Positions 11,470 to 24,329 of a DNA stretch of 64,000 nt are shown here, piece by piece. Source of the DNA: Otatea glauca (taxonomy: Eukaryota; Streptophyta; Magnoliopsida; Poales; Poaceae); NCBI GenBank assembly GCA_036346275.1, contig CM070721.1, positions 8,754,452 to 8,818,451 of the forward strand. The letters are read 5' to 3'. Numbering within the stretch: position 1 is the stretch's first letter; every line of letters starts with the position of its first letter. The notes under the pieces are model-generated. The model saw nothing but the letters and a program-made list of their open reading frames with translations, did not search any database and was not told the origin of the DNA. Made by a program: the position numbers and the translations under genes.

Positions 11470-12780
11470 ACTAGGAATAGGTTTGGAAATTCCATCTTCG
11501 TGTCCTCTTCACGCCCCAAAGTTGCCTCATTCTCGTAATGGTTGCTCCATCAACTCTGCAAAACGAATCGACTTGTTCCTAGTTCTGCGGTCCATAACAT
11601 CCAAAATTTTCATTGATGTTCTTTGTAGGTCAAATCCTTCGCAACTCAATCTCTTCCATAGGTGTCTCTCTCACTGGCACCAAGACACTTCTTGAGTTGT
11701 GACATGGAACACATCATGCACGCTGCAAAGAATCGCGTAATTCCAATCGATAAGCAACCTCCCTCGACGGCTCAAAATTTTGAACGGTCCAACATATCTT
11801 GGGGCGAGCTTTCCTTTAGCGTGGAACCTTTAACTCCTTTCGAGGGGTAACCCTAAGATACACGAAATCATCGGGCTCAAACTTAGATCACGACGCCGAT
11901 TATCGCCAGAACTCTTTTGCCTTGATCACGCGATTTTCAACCTCTCTCTTATCATAGCAACTTGCTCTTCACTTCCTTGAGAATATCAGGGCCAAATATC
12001 ATACGCCTCTGTCTCATTCCAATTTAGCGGGGTACGACAGGCACGACCATATAAAGCTTCAAATGGCAACATCTGCAAACTAGCCTGGTGACTGTTGTTA
12101 TAACTGAACTCTGCATATGGCAAACATTTATCCCATGATGTAGTGTAGGCTAAAGCACAAGCTCTTAACATATCTTCCAAAATCGATTTACTCTTTCTCA
12201 TCGACCATCGGTCCGAGGATGATATGCTGTGCTAAAGTTCAAACGCGCTCCCATGGCTTCATGCAATTTATCCCAAAATCTCGAGGTGAACTGAGTAGCT
12301 CTTGTCGACACTATTTTCTTTGGTACACCATGCAAACACACGATTCTCGCAATGTATAGTTCTCGCTAACCGGTCCCCGAGTAAGTTGTCTTGACCGAAT
12401 GAAGTGAGCAACTTTGGTCAATCGATCCACAATGACCCATATAGAATCATACCCATTTTGAGTTCTTGGCAATCCGTGACGAAATCCATACCGATTTCTT
12501 CCCACTTCCATTCGGGACTTTTAGCGGTTGTAGCAAACCTGCTGGTCTCGATGTATTGCCTTAACTCTCGCATACATCGCACAAGGCAACGTGCTCGGCG
12601 ACTTCACGCTTCATATTCGCCACCAAAACCTCTCCTTTAAGTCCCGTACATCTTAGCGCTCTGGATGAATTGAATACTTGGAATCATGAGCCTCTTCCAA
12701 AATCAATCGCTTAAGTTCTAGTCTGCTTGGCACACAAATGCGACCCTTGAACCACATGGTACCTTGGTCGCCCACGGTAA
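11470..12780 (-). pseudogene. Integrase with C-terminal chromodomain-like tail
   Basis: Minus-strand fragments give the integrase order. An N-terminal segment before the core has GRICVPSRLELKRLILEEAH (about 12650-12760). The DDE core region has VDRLTKVAHFI near 12420. A later core/C-terminal part has AYTTSWDKCLPYAEFSYNN and ALYGRACRTPL (11986-12201). A chromovirus C-terminus follows, with FVYLRVTPRK, EVAYRLELRDSLQ and, near 11480-11530, WSNHYENEAT then KMEFPNLF. That last motif is the group II chromodomain-like tail of Tekay/Del elements. The gene is frame-broken at several places, and the zinc-finger residues are not all readable in one frame. Confidence 0.82.
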
Positions 12781-12797
12781 AGTCCTTTGCTAATCCT

Positions 12798-13320
12798 TCA
12801 TCCTTTTAGCCTTGATTCGTTGAATTTCTCATCATCTTTTGTCCTTCCCGAATTTGATCTTCGAGCATTGGCTTCACTTCCAAAGCAGCTAGGAATCCTT
12901 CTAAAACTACTTCCAATTTTAAATTTTGCAATTCTTCGCACGCTCGATCGTCCTTCCCGCACCATCATATTTGCCACGTAGTTCTTGCGACTTAAGGCAT
13001 CAGCTACCACATTTGCTTTTCCCGGATGGTAATGAATTCCCATGTTATAATCCTTGATTAATTCCAACCATCTCCTTTGCCTCATATTGAGATCTGATTG
13101 AGTGAAAATATATTTCAAACTCTTATGGTCCGTATATATCTCACATCTATTTCCAATGAGATAATGACGCCACAATTTCAAGGCATGCACCACGGCAGCC
13201 AATTCCAAGTCATGCGTAGGATAATTTCCTTCGTGCGGTCTTAATCGCTTTGACGATATGCGACCACTTTACCCTCTTGCATCAATACGCATCCAAGACC
13301 TGTCTTGACGCATCACAAGA
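12798..13320 (-). pseudogene. Gypsy RNase H domain
   Basis: The minus frame 12798-13208 starts MELAAVVHALKLWRHYLIG and includes YTDHKSLKYIFTQ and KANVVADALSRK, the standard RNase H segment of chromovirus pol. In life it degrades the RNA of the RNA/DNA hybrid. The segment between it and RT (about 13209-13368) is frame-shifted. Confidence 0.88.
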
Positions 13321-13368
13321 TATATCGGCTATTCTCAACATTAGGCAAAACCAACACTGGGCTGTTTG

Positions 13369-14220
13369 TTAAACGCTTTTTAATTCCTCAAAACTCTTAT
13401 CACAATCAAGGCCCATGAAAATTTCTTTTCCTTTTTCAATAATCGAGTAAGAGGTCTCGCAATCGTCGAAAATCCTTCTATGAACCGGCGATAATATCCT
13501 CGCCATTCCTGAAAACTTGGACTTGAGTGATGACTTTGGTTGCTCCCAATGCAACACTGCCTCCACTTTGCTTGGGTCGACAGCAACTCCTTCTGCAGTC
13601 ATGACATGACCGAGAAATTCCACCTTTTCCTTCCAAAAGTCGCATTTACTGAATTTAGCATACAGCTGTTGCTCACGCAGCTTTTCCAACACTAGCCTCA
13701 GATGATTTGCGTGCTCTGCTTCGGTCTTCGAATATACCAAAATATCATCTATGAACACAACAACAAACTTGTCCAAGTATTCCATGAAAATCTTATTCAT
13801 CAAGTTCATGAAATATGCCGGCGCATTGGTCAATCCAAAAGACATGACCGTGAACTCATAATGTCCATATCTTGAAGAGAATGCGGTCTTTGGAACATCT
13901 CCCGCCCGAATCTTTAGTTGATGATATCCGGAACGAAGGTCTATCTTGGAGAACACTCCAGCTCCTCTCAACTGGTCGAACAGATCATCAATCCTTGGCA
14001 ACGGATACTTATTCTTAATCGTCACTTCATTAAGTGCACGGTAATCAATACACATTCTAAGGCTTCCATCCTTTTTCCTGACAAACAAAACTGGCGCTCC
14101 CATGGCGATTTAACTTGGTCTTATAAAACCTTTCTCTAATAACTCGCCGATCTGCTTTCTTCATCTCTACTAACTCATCGGTAGGCATCCGATAAGGTCT
14201 TTTGCTATTGGTGCGTTCCG
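13369..14220 (-). pseudogene. Ty3/gypsy reverse transcriptase
   Basis: A 244-residue minus-strand frame (13369-14103) starts at MGAPVLFVRKKDGSLRMCID and continues with KNKYPLPRIDDLFDQL, FSKIDLRSGYHQ and the catalytic FIDDILVYSK, followed by the connection to RNase H. The fingers segment before MGAPV lies in another frame up to about 14220. This is the best preserved coding block of the element. It synthesises cDNA from the element RNA inside virus-like particles. Confidence 0.93.
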
Positions 14221-14700
14221 GTGCTAACTCAATGACGAACTCGATGTCACGGCCCGCGGCATTCCCTGCAGATCTTCCGAAATACGTCCGATATTCCTCG
14301 ACTACCGCACGCCCTCTATGACGACGGTTCTCATGCTATTAACCATTAATTGACCTTACGAACCGATGTCGCTCTAATTCCACCTTTTCTCCTCTAGGGC
14401 TCTCAATGGATACAACCCTTCACCACAATCCAAAACTGTCTTATGCTTGGTTAACCACCATTCCCAATATGACATCTAAAACTTGGGCATCTAGAATAAT
14501 CAAGTTCGCTAGAACTCTACCCCATTAATTATTAGCTTCACCCCAAACACCCAAGGTTAGATCTTAACTCGGATCCCGGGCTTGTACTAGCATCACACTC
14601 TTAAGATTTTTCATGCTCAAACCATTTTCGATGCAAAAGCTCGAGAGACAAAGGAATGCAAAGCTCTGAATCAAATAATCTTTATATGGTACGAGTTTAC
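14221..14700 (-). pseudogene. Retroviral-type aspartic protease region (degraded)
   Basis: The minus strand around 14430-14530 reads ILDAQVLDVILGMVVNQ followed by DSFGL, which resembles the C-terminal part of a gypsy protease (a DVILGM-type motif). The active-site triplet is not clear in a single frame, so the assignment rests on the motif and on its place between gag and RT. Confidence 0.5.
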
Positions 14701-15898
14701 CAAAACTTACCCAAGACGACGTCCGATGCTTCTGGGCTCCATCGGCGATGATGTGGTTGACTCGCCTCGAATAGTAGCTTGAGGCGCCACTCCCGCTGTC
14801 CGGCTCCTCGATTCGCCCCGCCATCGGTGCCTTAGCAGTGTCGCTCCAAGGTTGAAACGCATCGGCGTGATTCCTCCTTTCGGGACATCTATTAGCATAA
14901 TGCCCTCACCATTGCAATCGTAGCACCTTCTCGGCCGATCACGACTTCTTGAGCATTGTTACCTTGGGCGGCTCGATAACCTTGTCACGATGGTCGCGGT
15001 GCGGTGTTGTCGGCTTGTTAACGACTTGTGGTTGGAACCTAGCAAACCGCTGCGTGTGTCATCCTCATTCGCAGTGGTTAGGCGCCCACCGGGTTAGTCA
15101 TCAAGCGCTTTGCGATTTTCCCAAGCTCCTTGCGCTTATCCTCCGTAATCAAAGCCTTGTTTACCAATTCTTGAAATCGGAAAAGTGTGGGTAATCACCC
15201 CACTTGCAGCCTCGAGTTTAGTCCTTTCATGAAGCGGATCGCTGGCCTTGTCCATCGCTACGCCCTCGAAGCATAGCGAGCTAATCTGCGTGAATTTGTT
15301 TAAGTAATCGCCACCGGTTGGCTTCCTTGCTTAAGCGCCTGAACTCTTCCTTTTTCAGTCCATCATCCCTTCCGGTACATGGTATCGGCGGAAGGCCGTT
15401 GCAAACTCTTCCCATGTGATTTATGGGTGCTTCATGAGCAAGACAATAGTTCTCCCACCATTCTGCACTGTTCCTCTAGCCGATGGGATGCGTAAAGAAC
15501 CTTCTCATGGCCTTCACATTGAGTGATGTACAATTTCTCTCAATGGTTCTCACCAATCATCCACTTCCAAGGGATTGACGTTTCGAGAATGTTGGTGGTC
15601 GGGTCCTCATGAAGTCCGACAACTTGGAGTAAGGACGAGGCCCGCCATTGTTGTTCGAGCAATGGGTTGTTGATCGCAGCCATATTGGTCATCTGCGCAT
15701 CATAGTCCGTGATCAACCGAGTTTGCGCAATGAGAAAAGCTCCCAAGTTCGCATATCCACTAGCGGTGCTTGCTGCGGTGGCGCTCCTTCATTGGGATTG
15801 TTGCCTGAGCGCAGACCACTTCCTGAAGCCCCATTGTTGCTGCGAGTGTTCACCATCTGCTTGATTGCTTCTTGGGTTAGGAAAGATAGATGTAGCAT
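14701..15898 (-). pseudogene. Gypsy gag with CCHC zinc knuckle, broken
   Basis: A start at 15898 would give MVNTRSNNGASGSG, a typical N-terminus for Tekay/RIRE-type gag. Further minus-strand fragments lie at 15540-15746 and 14707-14898. Near 14888-14935 the strand encodes a CCHC knuckle of the form CYDCNGEGHYANRCP, with one frame interruption. Gag packages the RNA. Frame changes occur throughout. Confidence 0.7.
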
Positions 15899-15929
15899 AG
15901 ATAAGATGCAAGAATTTCTAAGGCGGGGA

Positions 15930-17032
15930 AACAGTTAAACCCAACTTAAATAATCTTTATTATTATTACTTGGTATGGTTGCTTACAATGCCTAAGGGCT
16001 TTGTAACACATAACGCACACTCAAAGAAACAATTAAGAACCAAACTAAACATGCAACCTTAACGCCTACTAAAAGGTAAAGGCTAACTTAAGAACGCGAC
16101 TCAACACTCGAGTCTCAACACAACTCTAAGACCAACTTCACTCATCCACCCACCACGGTCGAGATCGATCCGTGCATACACCGGTGGGTGGGCCGCATGG
16201 GTGCGAACCTATCCCGGTGACCTCTGCGGCTCCTCGTGCTCCCACTCACGCTCTTCCGGTCTTCTTCTTCCTCCTCGGCGACCTCATCCGGCCTCTGGAC
16301 GACCTGGTCCGCTAGCTCCTCGGCCACCGCAAGGCTTCCTCCACCGCCGATGACTCGGCTGCAAGGCCACGGGTCTTTGAAGCTCGCCCGCCACTCTCGG
16401 CGCCTCACACGCTGTCTCCGGCTCTGCGCAGGTCCTCAGTGATCCTCCCGGCGGTGGCGAACTCAAGAAGGTGTACTCGCAGAGCACACTCTCCTCCACG
16501 ATCCGCCGACACCGCACGCCGCACCGTCGGGTGAAGTCGAAACACGGTGTCGCCAAGCTCGAGGCGTAGTCGTGGCAGATCCGTCAGAGAGCAAGTCCAG
16601 CACCTCCCGAACTCCGGTCTCGTAAGTGAACCTCCGGCGGTGATGTGGATCGGTCTGCGTGGTCTCGCCGCACTCTCGAGCGAAGATGATCACTGCGTAA
16701 GAACCCCGATGCACACCGCTGACGCCCAGCTTGCTTCCTCGGTAGAGCGGACGATCAAAGCCTCCAATCACTTGAAGAACTCTCCACAGCTCCATGGCGT
16801 AGCCACCTGTCTTGACTCAAGGACTGAAGATCGGCATCTATTCAAAACAAAATTTTGAATAAGATCTCCACTCAAACGGCAACGAAAAGAAGGTAATTTA
16901 GCAAGGATGAGAGTAGGAGGATGAGATAAGCCAAGAGTTTCATATTAGTCAATTTTACTGCTTTCTTTAGAAAATAATTTTGGACACTCCTAAGAGATAC
17001 CAACTACCTAGGGCCAAGACCTATAGTCGGAT
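15930..17032 (-). other. Tekay-type 5' leader between primer site and gag
   Basis: About 1.1 kb separates the primer site from the gag start. The part 16142-16860 is GC-rich with overlapping open frames on both strands (for example 16142-16408 and 16463-16795 on minus). I recognise no domain in any of them. It may be a structured leader, or a captured GC-rich fragment. Confidence 0.4.
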
Positions 17033-17044
17033 GGCTCGATACCA
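17033..17044 (-). other. tRNA-Met type primer binding site
   Basis: The minus strand reads TGGTATCGAGCC four bases after the 5' LTR end (17049). The usual plant initiator-tRNA-Met primer site is TGGTATCAGAGCC, so one A inside a CAG is missing here. Placement and the other bases fit well. Confidence 0.85.
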
Positions 17045-17048
17045 CCTC

Positions 17049-17918
17049 TGTCGGGACCCGAATTTGCAAATTCGGACCCTCTGTATACCGCACTAGTCCA
17101 GATCACGCTAGTGCACACAGCTCAACATAGATGCTATCATAGTCACACACCGCAAATATAGCATAAACTTCATTAATTGATAATAACTGTTGTCTTACAT
17201 GAATAATGCCTCACGGGGCTTAAAAAGAGTATCAATGAGAAGCAATGAAATAGAATAAACGCAGTGGCGCTCCAGATTCGCCACAGCAACCGACGAGGCT
17301 CGGACCCTAAGCATTCGTGATCCAAGTAATCCTCCTCCATGAATGGTATAGATTCTTCTTCTTACGAAGTTGTTGTTGTTGGGGTGAGTACATAAAGCAC
17401 TCAACAAGTTGTGCACAACAATGCAAGTCTAATATTCTATATGCTTGGCTTAATCCAAAGGAATGGCTAGTAAGGGTATTTTGCAATAAAGCAAAGACTT
17501 AACAAGAATACAATAAATAGATTGGAAAGCAAAAAACAAATACAAGAATTAATAAATTCAAGATTTCAAATACACCAAGTTTCCAATCCTAAATTAATTT
17601 TCCACTTTCCATGGCACCTTGCCATCCCAACAAGTTTTTGTTTAACAAAAGTCTAACCCTTAACTGTAATTCCCGAGCATTGTCCAATACCGTGAGCACG
17701 GCTATTCGAATAGATTGTACACTCTGCAGAGGTTATGCACTTTACCCACACGATACGACCAAACACCACCAAGGCGAGTGATCATAACAAAGCCTTTACA
17801 ATGCTACACCTAGACCCAGTACTGCTCGCTAAGGTTTCAACACTGAAGGGTTAAACCACCACAACAGGGCCCTCCTCTTGCGCCATGTGAGTTAAACCGT
17901 AACCCGGGACTCACTATT
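17049..17918 (-). repeat. Tekay-type 5' LTR, left part (before LARD insertion)
   Basis: These 870 bp match the first part of the LTR at 8302. The match breaks at cactatt, where the LARD begins, and resumes at 33092. Confidence 0.92.
17914..17918. repeat. LARD target site duplication, left copy
   Basis: CTATT at 17914-17918 precedes the LARD LTR start. The same five bases follow the other LARD end at 33092-33096, and the uninterrupted LTR near 9160 has a single copy. Confidence 0.92.
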
Positions 17919-20900
17919 TGTGAGACCCCGTTCTGATGAACAGGAAACTCCATGTGATTACTGTGCCATTCCCTGGATCAGTAGCTAGCACTCACATGTT
18001 TACAACAATTGGAATCACAACCATACAACATAATATTAAGCGGAAGCTATTATTTAAAGAAAATCTTACAACTCAGAGATATAGCAGCAAAAGAAGCAAG
18101 GTCTTGTAGTGTGCCCATCCAACACCCGCAGGCAACCGACAAGGCATAATCCCTAGAAAGATTCGACGAAGAAAAACCCGCAACTCGCGATTTAAAGAAA
18201 CCTTCAAGATCGGCAACTTAACCACCTAAAACCACATATAAGCAAGGGTGAGTACTTTCGTACTCGCAAGACTTGAGCAAAGCCTATAATATATGCAGCC
18301 ATTTCAAAGGAGGCTACTACGCTTAATTTGCATAAAGCAGAATTGACATTGTAAAACAAGTTATTTGCAAACGGAATTTGTAAAAGCATAATTGACTGAT
18401 ATGAAATAAGTAAAGCATAAGTAATACTCACAACCCATCGTGAATATCGAATAATCCAGAAATGGAATCCAATAATGTCGATCCTTTGACATGAAACAAA
18501 AGTCGATAAAACAGTTCCAAACCAAAACCCAATTTTGGAAAATACCAAAGCATTCTAACATTGGAATGACTTCACCAAGTGTCCATAACCGTGGACACGG
18601 CTAATCGATTAGATTTACACTGCAGAGGTGTACACTTTACCCACAAGGAATGATCAACCTCTTTTGCCGATCGCTTAACACACTTCCTTTGGTGTGTCGG
18701 CAAGGAGATCATACAGAGCCGTTACATTATCTAGATGTGGCTTTGAACCAGCCCGGACGCTTGACCTCGCCATGAAAATGAAACACTCACCCAAGACGTG
18801 GATCCTTTCACTTTACACCCAACACCACGTTTACGTTTCACGGCCAAAGCGTACACCGCTGCATTGGTATGTAGAAACCCCACAGACAAACCAAACGGAA
18901 TGCCCGTGCAAGACTCCGCCTTCCTTAGATGCAAAGCCACACCTAAACAACTTAATAGGCTAAGACTGTCCCATACCAAACCCTCGTGGTTGTAATGAAA
19001 ATCTTGGATCTATAGCGCCCCATTGCTCGGTCCTTAATCCGACACTGGCGATACTCCACCCTACACTACGTGCAAATCCTCTGCACCTCCGGCTATTGCC
19101 AATAATCGCCGCATCAAAGCCATAGTTTTATTTTGGGTTTTTAATCAAAATATCCATAACCAACAACTTTATTTCCAACATTTTCCATTTCTTAAGAAAC
19201 AAGTTTTGATATGCTCATCAATCCTCAATGATTCTAGAGCATGGCTAAGCATGGATAAAAGTAATCGATATACCCACAACGACATTAAGTAACTGTCTAA
19301 GCTCAATCTATGGTTATCAAGGTACACATGTTCATACTTATCAAGGAAGTTTCATGAGAAAACAGGTATAACTACCAGTACCACAAAATAGCGAATTTAC
19401 AGAAAGTAAACGTATGCATGAAACATTTTAATAAACAATGCAAATTAAATTCGGGATCAAGATGGTCAAAGGGTGCTTGCCTTGCTTATATATTGTTTAC
19501 GACGAAGACGCGATCGCAGATTTACGGAGGCACGACGAAGGAAGGGACGTCGAATTCTACACGCCGATCGATCGGAAAATATAGCAAATAATAAACTTCA
19601 ATAAGGGCGAAAAGAAGATGCATGAAAATCAAATAAAGATTCATTGCGTAAAACAGAATACTTTAGAGTTTGAATTATTTAAGCAATTACTTTATTCTTA
19701 AACTTAATGACTTCATGATAAACAAAACAGGGTTTTCTTTAGAGATTATCTATTCTTGAATTACGAATTCAAGAGGCTAAAATTATGAATTTCAGTATTT
19801 ACGATTTCGAATTATAGATGCTAAAATTATTTGGATTAAAAGAATTAAAATACTAGTTAAGGTTACGCTAACAGCACTTAGCTTTAAGATTTGCATAAGA
19901 AGGGTTCTTAATAGGTTATGACTGATAAGCTAGCTAATTAGATTTATTTATAGTTTAAGATTCTGGTGATACAAATATATTAACTACAAATTTCTTATTA
20001 CTAGGATCACTTATTCTTGCTATGACAAGGTTTATTAAACATACAACTAAGGGTTATTTGACTATTAAAGTTTTTAAGCAAAACATGATGGAATAAGGTT
20101 ATTTCTTCTAACTTAATAGAATATACTTTGAATAACATATCTAAGCTGATTTCATATATTTTGAGTTTAGATTTAGACATTATTTTCATAGATGAAAATG
20201 CTTATATGATATTAAAGACTATAACAATTATAACCTTCAAGAGTATTTGACTAGCAAGATTTAATTGAAACAAAAGTTGTAAATGAAATATTTTTCTAGA
20301 ATATGGTAGACCATATCCTAAATATCATTCTAAACTGATTTCTATTACATTTGCGTTTAGACGAGAGGTTCTGCGGATTGATGAAAAAGCTTGATAGTTC
20401 AATTTATTACTCGATAAGGGTTCAGCTTTTGATATTAGATTGCGACTACACCGCCTAGGATAATCTACTCATTTTCAGGCATTAATAGGGCATGATATTA
20501 GAAGTAATTTAAGGTTGGTTTCGCGACAAATGGCTTTTATCCGCGATACTTTTCCTATAAACGATCATGAGGGTCTAACATTATTTTATTTCAACCTAGC
20601 ACAAACATATGATATTTTTGTCTAAACAGCAAGGGAACTATTTTTCAAGGTTATAGGATTTGGTTTCGCCAAATTCTGAGTTTATTTGCGATAGCTACAA
20701 CTATTCCAATTATGCAATTATTAACACTTTAATTATTTATCACTTATTGTTTTATGTAATAATATTTAAATATTATTTTATATCTGAGATCCTTGCAATG
20801 ACAGAGGTATAATAAAACTGGTTTGGTTACTATTTGAATTCATTTGACTTATTTTAAATATTCCACTTTCTATACATATATACATGCACTTTATGTTTTA

Positions 20901-23247
20901 AATCTTTTCATATTTTTCAAGTTAATTCAAATCAAGTTCATTTATTAATTATCTTGGCAAAGTAAGGTATTCTACTGCCATGCTAATATTTAGATATCAA
21001 TTTTACTTATTTCATGTTTCATTTATTCAATTTATGTATGTTTGAATTTTCTAATACATTGATTATAATCTTTACTAGAAGGTAATTCAAACAATAATGA
21101 AACTTAAATATTTTTATATATTTGAACTTCTGGAAGTATGAATATTTTACTAAAATTAGTTTCATTCCACCTAAAGTTTGTTTACAACTTTTTAATATGT
21201 AGTACTTATTTATGTCTCTTCTTTAAATTTGAATTTCAAATTTACCCAGTGAACATTTTCAAAATATTATTTTATATTCTGAAGGAACTAGATTTTAGAT
21301 GAATTAAGAATTTTATTTCACTCAATTTGGAGTTACAAAACAAAAGTTATAAGCATTTAAAGCAGCTCGGTTATGTAAATTCCAGAAACTAGAAAATACG
21401 TTTTCAGAGTTGGAAAGCGCCTTTTACCGAATGCACTGGGATTGCTTTGGCTGGCTGACAAGGCGGTCCCACGCGGCAGCGACCGAAGAACAGAGGGATG
21501 GCTAGGGCTCGCCGGCGACGAAGTTCCGGCGGGGTTCCGGCGGAATGGGTGGCACGGCGAGCTCCAGGGGATCTTGGCGCATTCGGGGGTGGTATCAATC
21601 ATCGGCGGGGACGGCCGGAGAGGGCTGCCACCGGCGGCATGCGGCGGCAGGAGGTGCGGGTCGCCGGAGAAGAAAAGCAGCACTTCCCCGGCCGAATGGA
21701 TAGCATTTTAAGCATCCATGAGGCTAGAGCGTTCCATTTTTCCAGTTGGCGAGGCGGAAAAGGGTCAGGAAGCGCCACCGCGCGGCCGAGTTGGAGAAGA
21801 AACGGGCATGGTGGGAAGCTCACGATGAAAAGAGATGAAATTTCAGGGTGCTTAGTAATCTACGGTGTCGAGTGAAGCTAGAGAAAGAATCGATTTCGAG
21901 AATTGTTACCGATTTTGCTCAATTCCTTGATTCCCTCTTTTTGGTTTTTTCGCTAAACAAATAAGATCCCGAGTTTCGCTTGATTGCTTGGTTCTTGGAG
22001 TAATCAAGAGGAAGGGAGGTTCAATGCGACGCCAGTGCTATTTATAGCTAGAGCAAAGAGGTTGCACTGTGGTTTGAACGCATACGGCAATGTTGCGGTG
22101 GATTTTGGCGGTTTCGGTGAAATGGCGCACGTCTTCCGCCGGCAAGGAATGACGTGAGATGGCAGGGTATGGCGCACGAACTCCAAGGATGAACGTGGCA
22201 CCATTCGATTGCTTGGGTGGTGGAGTCGGCGCTGAGATGCAGTGGGCGGTGAAGTCTCGGGCGCTCGGTCGGCAGGGCAGCACGCGCGAGAGAGAAGAAG
22301 AAAAGGGAAAAGAAGGAAAGGGCGCTGACGAGCGGGTCCGGGACCACAGGGCAGAGAAAGGGGAAGGTTTCCCGTTGCTTCCAGCGCCACCGTTCTGAAA
22401 AGCGATGGCCCACACGTCAGTGATTGAAAGTGAGTCAAAGCGATAAGTATGGCAGAGACAAGCACCATGTGAGCAATAAATCTCCCTCTATTCGCTGTCT
22501 AAATTTTGTGAAACTTTTTGACCAAGCTCTCCTGATAGTTTCTAATGTCCAGTAAAATTTGAGGTTAAAATAACTTATGGTTAAATTATAAAAATTCTGA
22601 CACTGTAGGTTTGTACAAGATTTAAATTTCGGTTTTGTATTTATTTAAAGGTTCAAACATTATTATTTATTTCTGAAACTTTTATGAGGGATTATATATA
22701 GGTCAAGGATGTCTCTTTAAAATTTTCAAGTCAAAATATTGGGTATTTATTTTATATAAATTCTGACATTTGGATTTCTAGTTTTTGATGGTCTCTGTTT
22801 TTGAATTACTAGAGGGCTTTGACAACATGATCAAATCCTGATATTTTTACCAGGTGTAAAAACTTCTATAAGGGTGCTATTGTAATTTTTATAGCTCCAG
22901 ATAATTTTCTGATATTTTACACAAATTCTGACTTGCACTGTTTTTAGTCAAAAGAGGTGTCATTCATTTTATTTACCCATTTTTCTGTGCATAAAATTTT
23001 ACATGTTGATTTTACTGACTTACCAGCATGGTTAAGGTTCTATGGTAATTTTTCCAAAATTTATCTTTTACCATTTTATCTTGTTACCATTATCCATTCC
23101 TTAATTCCATTTCTTAACTTTTTCATTCAATATCAAAATCCAGGGAAAATCCAAATAAATTCCAATAATGTCGGGGAAAATCAGAAATAAATATATCCAA
23201 TTTCAAAATATGAATTTTTATATTATTGCATTTTTCAGGATGTTACA
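17919..23247 (-). repeat. LARD 3' LTR (5.3 kb)
   Basis: Colinear with 27782-33091. AT-rich except for a GC block at about 21420-22400 that surrounds the promoter. A plus-strand 77-codon frame at 22957-23190 is identical in the other LTR, but the identity reflects recent copying and is no evidence of coding. Confidence 0.93.
22037..22048 (-). promoter_or_regulatory. LARD LTR TATA box (3' LTR)
   Basis: GCTATAAATAGC on the minus strand lies at the edge of the GC-rich block, oriented towards lower coordinates. The identical site is at 31895-31906 in the other LTR. Confidence 0.7.
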
Positions 23248-23261
23248 AATCTACCCCCCTT
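23248..23261 (-). other. LARD polypurine tract
   Basis: The minus strand reads AAGGGGGGTAGATT directly before the TGTAACATCC start of the 3' LTR. Confidence 0.85.
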
Positions 23262-24329
23262 ACAGAAATCTCGTCCCCGAGATTTGCAAGGACTAAATGG
23301 GTTAGGAAATTCTTTCTCCGATGTGGTCTTGTTGTTTCCTCGTTTTCTTGTTTCCAGTATAGTTGCTTTGCAAAACATCGTTCTTGCGATTCCAAAGTGA
23401 TGTGTCTAGAATGGAGAAGATTTCTATTTGGGTTTCGCGTAAGCAGATGAGGAATATTACTAAATATCTCTTTTGATTGCATAACTAGGATTATTAATGA
23501 TGATAATCTAATTTAGAGAGTGACACGCGATATGTTTAGAATATTTGAGGAGAAAGAATTAATGTTTGTTACTCGATTCATTTGGGAAGAATTAAATGTT
23601 ATCATCAAGAAATGATATTTAAATATAATGGTTGATTTGCACGATTTAATAACAGTTGACAAAATTAGATAAGAATGAAGGTTATTCTAAGTTGTCTTTA
23701 GATTGAAAACAAGGTATGATAATTTTTGATTTGAGTTGAGGTAGGAGGATTATAAAATGATCCTGATGATTTAATTTACTTGGTCATCTCGGTAAACATA
23801 GATTGTTGACTTTCTTTATATTTAGTACTTATGAAAGATTATAATGCACAAGGTCAAAAGATTGATTGTAGGGATGGCATACATAAAGGACGTACTCGAT
23901 ATTACATTAAGTGCCAAGTGTAAATACATAAGGAAGGTCTTTACATAAGCCTGACATTGAGACAGGGGTTGTTCTAGGTACTTGACATTTCCTAGGTCTT
24001 GATATAACTTGGAAATCACCGATGTCATCCTTGACGAGATGAAGAATTCTTCTTGGGTAGATTTTGGTGAAGTGATGAGATTCTTCTCGATCGACGCAAG
24101 CGGCGATGTCCATCTTATTCAAACAAATAGAAATGTTATCTGTTGATGTTCTAAAATAGATAGAAGATTGATTGGGCAATGGTTAAAGATGAAAACTGAA
24201 AGTTTAGCACTTGATATCTTACCGGCTATTTGGAAGGATTAAGATAAGATATATTTTGATGAGAGTTCAGTTAAATTCACAAGGTAATATTCCGCTTATC
24301 GAAATATTACTTTTAAGATTAGACACAAC
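23262..24329 (-). other. LARD internal region downstream of gag-like part
   Basis: About 1 kb between the gag-like frames and the polypurine tract. In an autonomous element pol would extend through here. I see no RT, RNase H or integrase motif in any frame. Confidence 0.5.

Noticed and set aside
21357..22468. Several 60-150 codon frames in the LARD LTR GC block as host-derived genes
   Set aside because: Frames overlap on both strands, shift between the two LTR copies, and surround the promoter TATA box. High GC alone removes stops.
22957..23190. 77-codon plus-strand frame, identical at 32801-33034, as a conserved small gene
   Set aside because: Both copies are in recently duplicated LARD LTRs, so identity is expected. 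The sequence is AT-rich with no motif, and it is antisense to the element.
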